Shown piece by piece: positions 49,488 to 59,197 of a stretch of DNA of 64,000 nt (its first letter is position 1; each line of letters opens with the position of its first letter). Both the position numbers and the translations under genes were made by a program. The DNA lies in assembly GCA_900018345.1 (NCBI GenBank), contig FCNA01000087.1, positions 1-64,000 of the forward strand, written 5' to 3'. The notes beneath the pieces are model-generated. The model saw nothing but the letters and a program-made list of their open reading frames with translations. It was not told the DNA's origin and ran no database searches. Source of the stretch: Clostridiales bacterium CHKCI006 (lineage in GTDB: Bacteria > Bacillota_I > Bacilli_A > Erysipelotrichales > Coprobacillaceae).

Positions 49488-51635
49488 CTATATCTTCTTA
49501 TTCATTCGTATGTTCAGCAGCGGTTTAGGAATTTCAAATTCATTCCTGATATCAGGAATATATGGTATAAGTGCTTCATCATGTCTTTCCGGTTCTTCCA
49601 GATAATAATCCAAAAGATCATAGAAATCATACTCGCTACAGTCCGGCAGTGTTGTCAGCATAGGATTCATGCGCATGCGTATAACGACAGCTTTTCCATC
49701 CTCCAGCTTCATCAGTTCATTGGCATTTAGAAGCGGTCTTGCCATAAGGGAACGACTGACATTTCCATGTGGCATGATGAATACCGACTCCCCGGTCTGT
49801 TCGCTCACGCTTTCCGTTTCAATCGTCCTGCTTCCAATCTTATCTGAAATTTCCTTAGCTGTTTCAAGATTCTGAGTAGAGATATAAATCATAAGATTGC
49901 AGTTTGCTTTGATTGTCTGTGTTACCTCTTTGCCATAAATTTCTTCCAGCTGCCCAAAATCCTGAAGGTAAAGATGCCACTGCTGATTTCGTCCACGAGA
50001 GATGGAAAGCTTCTTGGGAAGGTCATTCAGCTTACCCGTTGAAGCTGTTTCATCCCAGAAATAATGAAATTTTCTAGGAAGCCTTCCGCCTGTTTCATTG
50101 GCTTCAAATGACAGCACACGATAGATTTCATCTATAAAAAGTCGTGCCAATGAATCCATGCTTGATTTCTCATCAGGATTAATCAAGAAGATAGCAGTCG
50201 GTCTGGAAGAAAACTTTGTAATGTCAAATGAAGATCGTGAGGTCTGTTTAGCAACCAGTGAAGATGAAAACATACCAAGAGTAGCTGAAGCTGATACATA
50301 AAAGCTCATTCGAGTCCTATCTGTAGCCAATGCTGCCGGTCCAAAAGCTGTCCTTGCAACATTGCCCACTGGAAGATTATTGAAGAAATCATTTAACGCT
50401 ACATGATCATCTTCATCCGGCTGTCCTAGTGTGTTCAGAATCTGATAGCAGGTATATAGATTCTTCTGGCTGTCATCACAGTCTGCACCTGCAACTGCAA
50501 GTATAAGTGCTGCAATGATTGCTCTCTCTCCATCTGTCCATAATTTTTCTGACATTTTAGACTCCGGACAGAGTGCTGCTGCGATATCTTTCGCATACAT
50601 ATCTGCCTCATCAGTTTTATTTTCCTTTAGGCATCGAACAACTGAAGTCATTGGGTTCCACTGATCACCGGTCCACTGTTTTCTGAGGTCAAGCAGATAG
50701 ACATCATATCCCTGCTTTACCAGATAGTTTCTCATCATCTTGTACAATTCCTTTTTAGGATCATTGACGAAGAATGACTCCTTGTTGATATCAAGCTTTA
50801 ATCTGACTCTTATCTTTCCTTCTGATGAACAGCACAAAATGCTTTCATCCATCAGCTGTGCATTTCCATCGAAGGAATATCTAACGTTAATATCCTCAAG
50901 ATCTCGTATGTCAAAATAGCTGTTCAGATCTATCTGCTTCCCTTTTTCAATTACGATTTTCTTAGGATAAGCCAGATGAAAAATCTTATATAACTTCTTT
51001 AGTTTTCTCTGTTTCCACTGCATCAGACAGTACAGAACATCAAAGTTTCCAATCCGGAACGTTTCAATGATTTGCATTCTTTCGAGATGCTTTGTATATT
51101 TCCGACTGGAAAGCACTTTAATTCTTAGCACCTTTACTTCACTGGAAACTGCCTGCGAAGCTATCATGATTGATGGAATAAGAGTCTTCCTTGTCTTTCC
51201 CGATGACGTCGTTCCGATGATGATGGAATGAATACACTGCATTTCATACCAAATTGTCTGTCCGAGCTTCTTTACAACCATACCTCCCGGACTTTTCTTT
51301 CCGCCTCGCATTCCCAGACGATAAAGCGATCTCTTATTGAATATTCTGCTGATTTCATGATCAGATGCCCATTTAGCACTTCCATGCTCATCCCTGTTCT
51401 GCAAAAAGCCTAGTCTTCTGGTCATCAGCATAAAGATCATTGCATCCATACAAAAACATACAACTAGATATTTTGTTTCTGAAAATAACTTGACATATAG
51501 ATATAACGGATTCAGATAATCATAGAACGAATGGATGGAAAAAGTAAAACAGTCAAAAAGATAGACCGTTATCATAGGTCCAATGAATAAAAGCAGTACA
51601 GCTAGCGATAATGCTGTTCCAGCATATCTTTTCAA
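49488..51635 (-). CDS. virD4: VirD4/TraG-type conjugative coupling protein
   Basis: The protein has 715 residues. Two N-terminal membrane helices (about 8-30 and 55-75) precede a RecA-like motor: Walker A in 'SIIIGTTSSGKTRKTLIPSI', Walker B region 'FHYFWDETASTGKLNDLP', and coupling-protein blocks 'SISRGRNQQWHLYLQDFGQL' and 'NLMIYISTQNLETA'. It brings the relaxase-DNA complex to the transfer channel in the membrane. The start is a TTG (51635) whose TTGA overlaps the preceding stop, the usual coupling in this ICE. Confidence 0.92.
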   Translation of the reverse strand: MKRYAGTALSLAVLLLFIGPMITVYLFDCFTFSIHSFYDYLNPLYLYVKLFSETKYLVVCFCMDAMIFMLMTRRLGFLQNRDEHGSAKWASDHEISRIFNKRSLYRLGMRGGKKSPGGMVVKKLGQTIWYEMQCIHSIIIGTTSSGKTRKTLIPSIMIASQAVSSEVKVLRIKVLSSRKYTKHLERMQIIETFRIGNFDVLYCLMQWKQRKLKKLYKIFHLAYPKKIVIEKGKQIDLNSYFDIRDLEDINVRYSFDGNAQLMDESILCCSSEGKIRVRLKLDINKESFFVNDPKKELYKMMRNYLVKQGYDVYLLDLRKQWTGDQWNPMTSVVRCLKENKTDEADMYAKDIAAALCPESKMSEKLWTDGERAIIAALILAVAGADCDDSQKNLYTCYQILNTLGQPDEDDHVALNDFFNNLPVGNVARTAFGPAALATDRTRMSFYVSASATLGMFSSSLVAKQTSRSSFDITKFSSRPTAIFLINPDEKSSMDSLARLFIDEIYRVLSFEANETGGRLPRKFHYFWDETASTGKLNDLPKKLSISRGRNQQWHLYLQDFGQLEEIYGKEVTQTIKANCNLMIYISTQNLETAKEISDKIGSRTIETESVSEQTGESVFIMPHGNVSRSLMARPLLNANELMKLEDGKAVVIRMRMNPMLTTLPDCSEYDFYDLLDYYLEEPERHDEALIPYIPDIRNEFEIPKPLLNIRMNKKI

Positions 51636-53053
51636 ATTCCACGTCCTTCCTTCAATCTGTTTGATATTTCAGCATCCCTATCAAGTCGGATTTTTCTGGA
51701 TTCCTTTGCCATCTTCTCCAGCTGAGAAGCTGATACTTCACATATCTGTCCATTATCCTTCCCATACATTACTGCAACTTTCTCAATGTCATAAAAGTCC
51801 TTGTACTCCTTAAGAAATACCTTAAAGTTCTCATTTATATCAAAGGTCAAAATTCCATCGCCTTTCGTGATGGTTTGCAGATTCTCATTCATCAGTTCCA
51901 GAATATTAAAGGAATGATTCAAGAAATAGGTCATTGTTTCTCTCTGTGAAATCAATGTTGCATATTTTTCCATGCAGACGTCCTCCAGAATTCGATGAAA
52001 TGAAACTCTATCAAGATGAAACTGATCTATATGGTATGCTTCAGAAACAGCTTCTAACAGATATCCATTCAATGCCAGTTTTCTTAATCGTTTCTCATCA
52101 CGAAGTGCATCATCAATATACGATTCCAGATAACCTGATTCTAGCAGACGGCTCTCTTTTATTTTTCCTGCTTCGCTCAAAAAAACATCAATCTGTTCAT
52201 CCTTATCCATTTTTGAAAATCCATAAAGATGCAGCAGATAGTCTTCAAAGTTTTTTTCACTTTCAAATCCTTCTACAAGTTCTCTTCTGTCAAGCTCACT
52301 GATATTCGCTACCTTTTTCACAAAGCCAGTATCATGGACTTCGCCCATCAAATCAAGATGAAATTCCAGATGCTTCATGTCCGGTGTCAGAAATGTTTTG
52401 ATTTCTTCATCGTCTAATCCCAAAGAAATACCTTTGACGATAGTATTGAATTGATCTGGCTCATCCGTTACTTCAAGTATCATATGAACTTCTTTTGGAA
52501 GAATTCCCTCTGTCAGTGCATGTATCATTGCAGGATAAAGCTTTGAATAACAGTCAAAAGAACTGATTTCTTCAAAAGGAATCTCCATCATGCAGGCACT
52601 GCGTATAGCTTTCATTGATTCTGCCGGCTTTTCCCTATCGAATATATAGCCATAGTATTCATCAGTGTAGGAGTCCTGTTTCAGAAAAAGTCGAAGTTCT
52701 TCCATCTGATCCGCTTTATATACCTCAGGCTGAGCGTACAGGAGTATGTGTAATTCATCCATTCCATCTTCAAGACCTTTGTTGATTTCATTCAGAACTG
52801 CGACTTCCGTATCAGGATTACGAAACATTGCATACAGAGTTTTATTATCCTTATACGTAGCATTCTTAAAAAAACGGACAAATTCATCTATATGCTGACT
52901 GCTGTAATTTTCTGAAACAAGCTGTTTTAGCACCGTCATATTTATTCCGGATGCAATAGCATTTCTGATGGATTCACGCTGACCTTTATTGAATTTACGA
53001 CCATGAATCAGATCGATATACATCCTGTTTTCTTCTATCTTTCTCAATTTCAT
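51632..53053 (-). CDS. Helical-repeat ICE protein of unknown function
   Basis: The protein has 473 residues and is built largely of repeated helix pairs with a recurring pattern of Gly/Met followed by acidic residues ('DGMDELHILLYAQPEVYKA', 'LRLFLKQDSYTDEYYGYIF', 'LGLDDEEIKTFLTPDMKHLE'). Proteins with such repeats are common beside relaxase and coupling genes in ICEs of gut Bacillota and may be relaxosome accessory factors, but the function is not established. It has a clean GAGGAGG site and is immediately downstream of the small protein at 53054. Confidence 0.55.
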   Translation of the reverse strand: MKLRKIEENRMYIDLIHGRKFNKGQRESIRNAIASGINMTVLKQLVSENYSSQHIDEFVRFFKNATYKDNKTLYAMFRNPDTEVAVLNEINKGLEDGMDELHILLYAQPEVYKADQMEELRLFLKQDSYTDEYYGYIFDREKPAESMKAIRSACMMEIPFEEISSFDCYSKLYPAMIHALTEGILPKEVHMILEVTDEPDQFNTIVKGISLGLDDEEIKTFLTPDMKHLEFHLDLMGEVHDTGFVKKVANISELDRRELVEGFESEKNFEDYLLHLYGFSKMDKDEQIDVFLSEAGKIKESRLLESGYLESYIDDALRDEKRLRKLALNGYLLEAVSEAYHIDQFHLDRVSFHRILEDVCMEKYATLISQRETMTYFLNHSFNILELMNENLQTITKGDGILTFDINENFKVFLKEYKDFYDIEKVAVMYGKDNGQICEVSASQLEKMAKESRKIRLDRDAEISNRLKEGRGI

Positions 53054-53464
53054 TTATCCTCCTCTTTTTGGCATCCTATGATTAAGATAATGGATAACAT
53101 AACGATTCAGTTTTTTTCTTCTGGTTTCACGATGTCTGCCACAGTATGAAAGAAGCTTAGCAATTCCTCTGCTGTTATAGCCAATGAAGTCAAGTGTAAT
53201 CATTCCTGATTTGATTTCAATCAGAAGATTGAACATCAGTACATCAATGCACTCCATCCTCATAGATACAATGCGGATGGATGGGTCATTCAGATAAGAG
53301 AGAAACGTACTGTCAAGATTATATTCACTGTTCATCAGTCTGTTATTTATCATTTCCATACAGTCCAGCCCAAAATAATCATATACACGAAAATAGATGT
53401 TCTTTCGCATATCTTTTAAGGTCATCATGTATCTGACATCATGTATTTCTATGTTCCTCTTCAT
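53054..53464 (-). CDS. Small ICE protein next to the relaxase
   Basis: About 136 residues from ATG 53464 (GGAGAGAG upstream; the earlier GTG at 53479 overlaps that site). It is mixed alpha/beta, with 'EINDR'-free Met-rich stretches such as 'CMEMINNRLMNSEYNLDS' and a basic C-terminus 'RRKKLNRYVIHYLNHRM'. No family is recognised. Overlap with the relaxase end suggests a relaxosome accessory role; this is inference only. Confidence 0.45.
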   Translation of the reverse strand: MKRNIEIHDVRYMMTLKDMRKNIYFRVYDYFGLDCMEMINNRLMNSEYNLDSTFLSYLNDPSIRIVSMRMECIDVLMFNLLIEIKSGMITLDFIGYNSRGIAKLLSYCGRHRETRRKKLNRYVIHYLNHRMPKRGG

Positions 53465-54698
53465 ATTCTCTCTCCTCACGTTCCTTTTCCGTTTCTCTTA
53501 TCATCATTCTCTGGTTTCTCTCTCGAATTCGCTGCATCTGACGAAGCTGCGACAGTTCATGTTTCATAGAGTAGAAAGAAAAACGCATCAGATCATATCC
53601 ATGACATCTCACAAGATTTTTGTTTTCTCTGCGTATATCTTTTGCAGTTAGATACCTTGAAAATCGCATAACGGGCTGTTCACTGACACTCTGACGATAC
53701 ACTTTCAGCATTTTCAGTATGGAATTTCCCAGACTGGCATATAATCTTTTTTTCTGATTATCTAGATACTGCAATTGTCGTTCTCCGCTGCCATATAGTT
53801 CTTCATTGGAGCGGTAGACTTCCTTCAGCATATTGTCGTAAGTACGATAATCATCAGCTAGTCCCTTTTGCTTCAGCATGATTTTAATCATATGGTCAAT
53901 TTCACCCAGATATGGTTCCAAAGCATGGGCATTATAGGACAGTCGTCCAGTTTTTGGCAGTATTTCATCCAGTTTCTGAAACTGATCAAAGAATTCCTTT
54001 GTCAGATGAAATTTTGGATTTACATATCTCTGCACTTCTATTGTCCTGAGCGTTCGATATGACTGAAGCTCTTTTAAAAGCTTGTCATCATTGATGATTT
54101 CTCTCATATGAAGAAGCACCTGTCTGGAAGCGTCTTCCTTTCCTTTCAGCAGTAAACTTCTGTCAACAGCTTCTCTGGCAATGGCAGCTCGTATCCTGCT
54201 GATGCTTCTTGAAGAAAACAGTGTATTGTCAATTGGATTTCTTTTATCATAAAAGTAGAAATGCACATGAGGATGATCCGTATTGACATGATAGAATCCA
54301 CCCCATGCGACATCCTTCAATGGAATATTTTTCTCCTGTGCCATCTTCACAACCACTTTCCTTGTCAGTGCAGCAAAATCACGTTTATCCTTCAATCCAA
54401 AATCAGCAGCATCTTCCTTAGTAAAGGAAATGACACTCTGCCAGATATATGTCGGCTTATACTTTTGATATTCCTCCATGATATTTTCATAAGATTTATC
54501 ACCCTGAAAATCAAAACAGCCGCTGCTTCCTTTACGATAGAAATAATATGAGAACATGTCATTTGCTTCATCATCTTTCATCATTGAAAGCTGGTTCTTA
54601 TCGGCACGATCATCACGATCATAATATCCAATGCATTTATCGAAATCTGCAATTCCGGATAGCTTCTTATATTTCGTATTAAAAAACAAGGTACTCAT
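53439..54698 (-). CDS. MobP-type relaxase
   Basis: The protein has 419 residues. The metal-binding His cluster of relaxases is 'FYHVNTDHPHVHFYFYDKRN'. The preceding 'WQSVISFTKEDAADFGLKD' is typical of MobP/MobL relaxases of Bacillota, which nick oriT and stay bound to the 5' end. The N-terminal segment 'DKCIGYYDRDDRAD' probably carries the catalytic Tyr. The C-terminal part is helical and ends in a Glu/Arg coil. GAGGTG precedes the ATG. The subgroup (MobP2 or MobP3) is not certain. Confidence 0.82.
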   Translation of the reverse strand: MSTLFFNTKYKKLSGIADFDKCIGYYDRDDRADKNQLSMMKDDEANDMFSYYFYRKGSSGCFDFQGDKSYENIMEEYQKYKPTYIWQSVISFTKEDAADFGLKDKRDFAALTRKVVVKMAQEKNIPLKDVAWGGFYHVNTDHPHVHFYFYDKRNPIDNTLFSSRSISRIRAAIAREAVDRSLLLKGKEDASRQVLLHMREIINDDKLLKELQSYRTLRTIEVQRYVNPKFHLTKEFFDQFQKLDEILPKTGRLSYNAHALEPYLGEIDHMIKIMLKQKGLADDYRTYDNMLKEVYRSNEELYGSGERQLQYLDNQKKRLYASLGNSILKMLKVYRQSVSEQPVMRFSRYLTAKDIRRENKNLVRCHGYDLMRFSFYSMKHELSQLRQMQRIRERNQRMMIRETEKEREEREYEEEHRNT

Positions 54699-54710
54699 TA
54701 TGGCACCTCG

Positions 54711-55661
54711 CTAACGGCTTCTTTCTTCTTTAACTTTGTTTTTAGAATAGCGCTGAACTGCTTCCCTTGCACGACTGCCGATTTCCTCTAGTTCGTGTTC
54801 TATATCTATTTTCTGTATATTCTCATATACAAGCCAGTCCGAAAATCCTATAGAATCATCTACGGTAAAATCAAGCGGATGAAATGTCATACGGTGCTTG
54901 ATCAAATCATAATGATGATTGATTTCATATCCAGAGCCATAAGCTGCCATAGCCAGTCCGCCATCTGGACTGATTCCAATATCCATGCCATTTTTTATAT
55001 CATACTGATTCATAATAAAATCCTGCATGGCATGAACATCAGCAAAAGCAAAATAGCTTGTTTCATGACGCTTGGCGATATCATATCGCTCTATCTTTGC
55101 GATAACTGATTTTTCAAATTCCGAAATATCGGATAATTTTTCTAACATTCCAATTATTTCTTTATTGTGAATCTTTTCTTCGGTTTCAGTGCATTCATGT
55201 ACAGGCTTGGAATTCAATAATTTAAAACCGCTTCTTTCTAGAATTGAATCAATAGTTTCATTTTCATCCGGTTCAAACAGTTCTTTTTCAATATTTCTTT
55301 TCATATTTTTTTTTGTTTCCAGACCATTCAGACCATAAAAATGAACTTCAGGGCTCTTAAATCTTTCATAGAATTTTGCTGCCTGATAATCACTGAGATC
55401 AGTAAAATCCTCCTCTGATAAGCCGCAGATAAAAAACGTTCCAGCTACAATATCATAGATATTTCCATCACGTGTTCTAAGTGCGCGATTCAAAGGAAGA
55501 CCCTCCAGTTTTCCTTCATCATTGCATACAAGACCAACCATATCCTCAAATGGATAGGTACATTGAATACTTCCACCCACTATTTCTCTATATGTGCTTA
55601 AATCCTGCCTAATATCCTTAAGGTATGGAAGCTTGTCCGGCTCTACTATTAGAACTTTCAT
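54711..55661 (-). CDS. DUF3846-containing ICE protein
   Basis: The protein has 316 residues. The first ~100 residues match the DUF3846 pattern: 'MKVLIVEPDKLPYLKDI', 'GSIQCTYPFEDMVGLVCNDE', 'LPLNRALRTRDGNIYDIVAG'. The family is found in mobile elements and has no known function. The remaining ~200 residues are charged. 'HYDLIKHRMTFHPLDFTVDD' and the end 'REAVQRYSKNKVKEERSR' resemble the C-terminal module that often follows DUF3846. It is the gene just upstream of the relaxase, with AGAGGTG. Confidence 0.65.
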   Translation of the reverse strand: MKVLIVEPDKLPYLKDIRQDLSTYREIVGGSIQCTYPFEDMVGLVCNDEGKLEGLPLNRALRTRDGNIYDIVAGTFFICGLSEEDFTDLSDYQAAKFYERFKSPEVHFYGLNGLETKKNMKRNIEKELFEPDENETIDSILERSGFKLLNSKPVHECTETEEKIHNKEIIGMLEKLSDISEFEKSVIAKIERYDIAKRHETSYFAFADVHAMQDFIMNQYDIKNGMDIGISPDGGLAMAAYGSGYEINHHYDLIKHRMTFHPLDFTVDDSIGFSDWLVYENIQKIDIEHELEEIGSRAREAVQRYSKNKVKEERSR

Positions 55662-55707
55662 ATACCCACACCTCTTTCTATTGCTTCGCTTTGAACCTTA
55701 TATTGTT

Positions 55708-56313
55708 TCATGAATCACCCTTTCCTTTTCTTCTATAAAAATCTTCCCTAGCCATGTGTCTGATATCTTCAGCCAATGTATCAATTTCAATGCTACTTAG
55801 ATGCAAGGATTCTCTCATAAGATATTTGATCATATAAATACATTCAAGCATCTGAATTGGAATTTCACGATTATGCTGTATATCTTTTTTCATGGCTCGA
55901 CTAACTGCTTCCTGTATCATCACAATGATTGTATCCATTGATTTGGTTATGTACTCTTCATGGATTCCTTTTTCCAGAATCATGCGAATGTATTGGGAAA
56001 CATCCATTTCATTTTTTTCTGCTTCCCTTTTAATTTCAGAGTATAACTGTTCAGGCAATCGAATGGATCTGGATGTCATTGGCATCTTCTTTTCCAAAGG
56101 AGCAAATTCCGTAATATCATATCCAAAGGCTTCATTGTATTTTTGAATATGATATTTCGTCGGTGTTCTGCGTCCAGTTTCATGTGCAGAAATAACTGAT
56201 CTGGGAAGTCCGGTCATGATTGCAAGTTCTTCCTGTTTCAGTTTATTTCTGGTTCTAAGTGTATGTATTACATCCCCAATTTTAAAAGTATCCTCTTTGA
56301 TTTTTTCCTCCAT
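55708..56313 (-). CDS. XRE-family regulator with a ribbon-helix-helix-like segment
   Basis: The protein has 201 residues. Residues 10-65 form an XRE HTH ('LRTRNKLKQEELAIMTGLP'). Residues ~75-115 ('SRSIRLPEQLYSEIKREAEK' and 'MDVSQYIRMILEKG') look like a ribbon-helix-helix, so it may have two DNA-binding modules. It is the first gene of the relaxase operon and probably its regulator. The ribosome site is weak (AAAGA). The 100 bases upstream hold no clear terminator. Confidence 0.75.
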   Translation of the reverse strand: MEEKIKEDTFKIGDVIHTLRTRNKLKQEELAIMTGLPRSVISAHETGRRTPTKYHIQKYNEAFGYDITEFAPLEKKMPMTSRSIRLPEQLYSEIKREAEKNEMDVSQYIRMILEKGIHEEYITKSMDTIIVMIQEAVSRAMKKDIQHNREIPIQMLECIYMIKYLMRESLHLSSIEIDTLAEDIRHMAREDFYRRKGKGDS

Positions 56314-56416
56314 TCTTTAAATTTAAAGGTAAAATCATCTCACCTTTTCAATTCTTCTTTTTCAACATCGAAGAAAATAAAAACAGAGATTGCTCCCTGT
56401 TTCATATTCATTCAAT

Positions 56417-58066
56417 TCACTTTTCCTGCCACTCTATTGCTGCATCCTTGCCATGATGTGCAAGCCCGATATAAACAACTTTTCCATCTATTTCGATATC
56501 ATATTGCCTATCTCTGATTTGGTCAACTGCCTGCTTTGCAGCTGTCTGCAATTTTTCCTGACTGGCTTCGCTGTCTGCTCCAATATACTTGAATTCAAGT
56601 ACAAAGGATGTCTTGTTTCTATCTTTCGCCTGAAGGATGATATCGCATCTGCCTTTTCCTTCTTCTCGATTGCTGATGATTTTATAATCTTTACTTAACC
56701 ATGCACACATGCCTAGAAATAAAACATGATAGCTATTCTCATCCTTTAGGTCATGATATGATGGCAATATTAACAGCATGTTTTGATATCTGTCTTTAAA
56801 GTCTTCTTTCTTTTCAAGTCTTAACGCATTGAATAACCCATTGAAATCTGTTTCCTTTACATCTAGGTAGTAGGCAGTAAGGTTTCTAAATTCCTGCTGA
56901 ACCTCCTGATTTGGTATCTTTAAAACATAGAGGTTATTTTGCCTATCAACTGTTTTTTCAATCGTTAAATAGCCCGCATTGACAAACAATCCCCATAGGT
57001 TTTCTATTTCACTGATTTCAAAAAAACTTGTTTCCAGATACATAGTTGTCTCTAAATATCCAGTCTGAACTAGCTTTTCATAATCTCTATCAAAAGATTG
57101 GTTTCTGATTCTCATAGCCTCTCTGATCATTTTATTGCTGCTGGTATATAGCCAATATGGGCTGTCTTTACCAGTTACAGCATAGTTTAAAACTGACCAT
57201 GGATTATAGATCTGCGTATTCCCAAAATGATAGCCGTTATACATTGTCTTGACAGTATCATTTAACTCTAAATCATAATATTCCAGCAGTTCTTTGACTT
57301 CAAATTCTGTAAATCCAAAATATTGAGAATAATTTTCATCTGCAACGGTACATACCACGAGATTATTCAGATCACTGAATAGATTTTCTTTCGCTACTCT
57401 TTGAATTCCTGTCAGCATGGCATACTGTAAGCTGTTCGATGATTTTAAGGCTTGATGAAGCATAGAGGATAGATTTTCTCTAATCTCATTATAGAATCCA
57501 TTAATATGGGCTTCAATAAACGGCGTATCATATTCGTCGATAAATATCATAACTTTTTTCCTATAGTATCTTTCCATTTGCTTCATTAAAAAAGATAGTG
57601 CATTATCCAGACCATTCAAATCTGTTTTATCAGGCATTGAAAAATTTCTTTTGATGTTTTCAAAAAAAGGTAAATCATATTCATCTAAATCTTTGAATAC
57701 ATCATTGTTTTTCTGATACAGTTCCGCAAGAATCTGCTGAATGTTGTTAATCATCATTTGTTTATTACCCTTAACATCCGCAAAAGAAAGAAAAATGGTT
57801 GGGTACTGATTCATCTCAGAAGCACATTCCGTTTTCATGATTTTGGTATCCCTAAAAAGTTCTTTTGAATCCTTTGTAATATCAAAGAACTCTGCCATCA
57901 TGGACATATTGATTGTCTTTCCAAATCGTCTTGGTCGAGTGATTAAAGTGACTTCATTTCCTTTATCCAAGTAGTCCTTAATCATCAAAGATTTATCGAC
58001 TACATAGTAATTTCCGGTTTTTAATTTTTCATAACTTTTTTGACCTAATGGAACTCTTTTTTTCAT
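56417..58066 (-). CDS. AAA-ATPase-like / PD-(D/E)XK nuclease family protein (cargo)
   Basis: The protein has 549 residues of a family abundant in gut bacteria. The N-terminal ATPase starts 'YVVDKSLMIKDYL', with Walker A 'RPRRFGKTINMSMM' and Walker B 'KVMIFIDEYDTPFIEA'. The C-terminal nuclease fold has 'GRCDIILQ' and 'FVLEFKYIG' (D...ExK), intact. The biological role is unknown. It has its own GAGGTGG site, faces the same way as the ICE genes and is flanked by non-coding DNA, fitting later insertion into the ICE. Confidence 0.85.
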   Translation of the reverse strand: MKKRVPLGQKSYEKLKTGNYYVVDKSLMIKDYLDKGNEVTLITRPRRFGKTINMSMMAEFFDITKDSKELFRDTKIMKTECASEMNQYPTIFLSFADVKGNKQMMINNIQQILAELYQKNNDVFKDLDEYDLPFFENIKRNFSMPDKTDLNGLDNALSFLMKQMERYYRKKVMIFIDEYDTPFIEAHINGFYNEIRENLSSMLHQALKSSNSLQYAMLTGIQRVAKENLFSDLNNLVVCTVADENYSQYFGFTEFEVKELLEYYDLELNDTVKTMYNGYHFGNTQIYNPWSVLNYAVTGKDSPYWLYTSSNKMIREAMRIRNQSFDRDYEKLVQTGYLETTMYLETSFFEISEIENLWGLFVNAGYLTIEKTVDRQNNLYVLKIPNQEVQQEFRNLTAYYLDVKETDFNGLFNALRLEKKEDFKDRYQNMLLILPSYHDLKDENSYHVLFLGMCAWLSKDYKIISNREEGKGRCDIILQAKDRNKTSFVLEFKYIGADSEASQEKLQTAAKQAVDQIRDRQYDIEIDGKVVYIGLAHHGKDAAIEWQEK

Positions 58067-58211
58067 ATAGCCACCTCACTTTTCTAAACTCATTATAACA
58101 TAATCATTAATGGGTTTCAGTAACTATTTATCTTATATCTTCCCAATCTTATTGATTTTTTTTGACATAGATATGCTTTGAAAAAGAAAAAATATCTAAC
58201 TATAATTCTTT

Positions 58212-58302
58212 AAAAAATCACTACATGATTTTTTAGCAGGATAAGGGAATGTGGCGCAAAGATGCACCAATTCCCGACTTGAACAACTCACTAGAAGTGA
58301 GT
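58212..58302. other. Cluster of three hairpins in non-coding ICE DNA (oriT or regulatory candidate)
   Basis: Three stem-loops stand in a row: AAAAAATC/GATTTTTT (58212-58234), GGGAAT/ATTCCC with inner GTGG/CACC (58245-58275) and ACTCAC/GTGAGT (58286-58302). The flanking 58067-58567 contains no convincing gene. It is the largest intergenic space of the transfer region, so it could hold oriT or a promoter/attenuator. Confidence 0.45.
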
Positions 58303-58567
58303 TTTACCTTTTAAATAAAGGGTTTAGTGAAATATGTATCATGTATCGCAGGTATCGTGTTTATCCTTATTTTGGAGTGCATCTCATGCGTATATGCATT
58401 TTCTATCGTGCATTTGAATGGAAGCTGCCGTATGATGCAAGTCATCCCATCATGATACAAGACAGCCTGTATCGCTGATGCATCCTTTCGTTGTATGCAG
58501 TACCATTCTCACGACATATGAACATCTGTCTGCTAATACCATTCATAATAAAAAACATGATACAAAT

Positions 58568-58825
58568 TTACCTTCCTCTTTTATGTTCACAAAGCTTCCT
58601 TCTGCCTTTGCGTATCTGTCTGCCTATCTTGCCATCATTTCTGATAGAATATACGCTACCATCATTCATCTCAATTCTCTTACTAAGATAGTCTGAAAGA
58701 TTGATCTTCTCATCTTCCTGATAGTCTATCGCTGTCAGTTCCTGCGTTTCTGTATCTATAGCCGCAATCCTTTTAATCTTCTCTCCTTTAGAATTCAATG
58801 CATAAAAGTTAACAATCTTAATCAT
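58568..58825 (-). CDS. Small ICE protein
   Basis: The protein has 85 residues with a basic C-terminus. It contains 'TQELTAIDYQEDEKINLSDY' followed by 'LSKRIEMND'. The segment 'LSDYLSK' also appears in the gene remnant at 33642-33790. Function is unknown. The ATG overlaps the upstream stop by four bases, placing it with the next gene. Confidence 0.5.
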   Translation of the reverse strand: MIKIVNFYALNSKGEKIKRIAAIDTETQELTAIDYQEDEKINLSDYLSKRIEMNDGSVYSIRNDGKIGRQIRKGRRKLCEHKRGR

Positions 58826-59148
58826 CTTTCTCTTATCATTTCCTTTTGCTTCCTGTCTTCCAAAACATATCTGACCTTTGGGATTTTCTCTTCTCCCGTC
58901 TGCATAGGAATCAGATATTCAAGAATATCTTTTCTTAAGTTTTCATCAGGAATTCTATCTGCATATTTACCCATTGTTGTTAACAGGAATCTCCCATCCT
59001 GATCATATAGTGCATAGTCCTTTTCATAATCTGCCATCACTATAAAAGCAGCAATATTCTTCGGATCCGCTTCGATTCTCAGGACTGGAAAATCAGAAAT
59101 CGGCTGACGAAATCTGCATTCATAAACATTCAAATATTCTTTTTTCAA
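58822..59148 (-). CDS. Small ICE protein
   Basis: The protein has 108 residues, mixed alpha/beta, with no membrane segment. It has 'VYECRFRQPISDFPVLRIEA' at the start and a Lys/Arg-rich end. No family is recognised. The start is TTG 59148, seven bases after AAGGAG. It follows the M23 hydrolase gene and is coupled to the next small gene. Confidence 0.5.
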   Translation of the reverse strand: MKKEYLNVYECRFRQPISDFPVLRIEADPKNIAAFIVMADYEKDYALYDQDGRFLLTTMGKYADRIPDENLRKDILEYLIPMQTGEEKIPKVRYVLEDRKQKEMIRER

Positions 59149-59197
59149 ATCGCTTCTCCTTTTTCAAATTGGTGATTTCTTTAACACATTGCAATAA

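Noticed and set aside
58251-58696. Plus-strand open frames in the ICE intergenic region
   Set aside because: No ribosome site and no family pattern; two of them overlap in different frames and the 3' end is antisense to the gene at 58568-58825.
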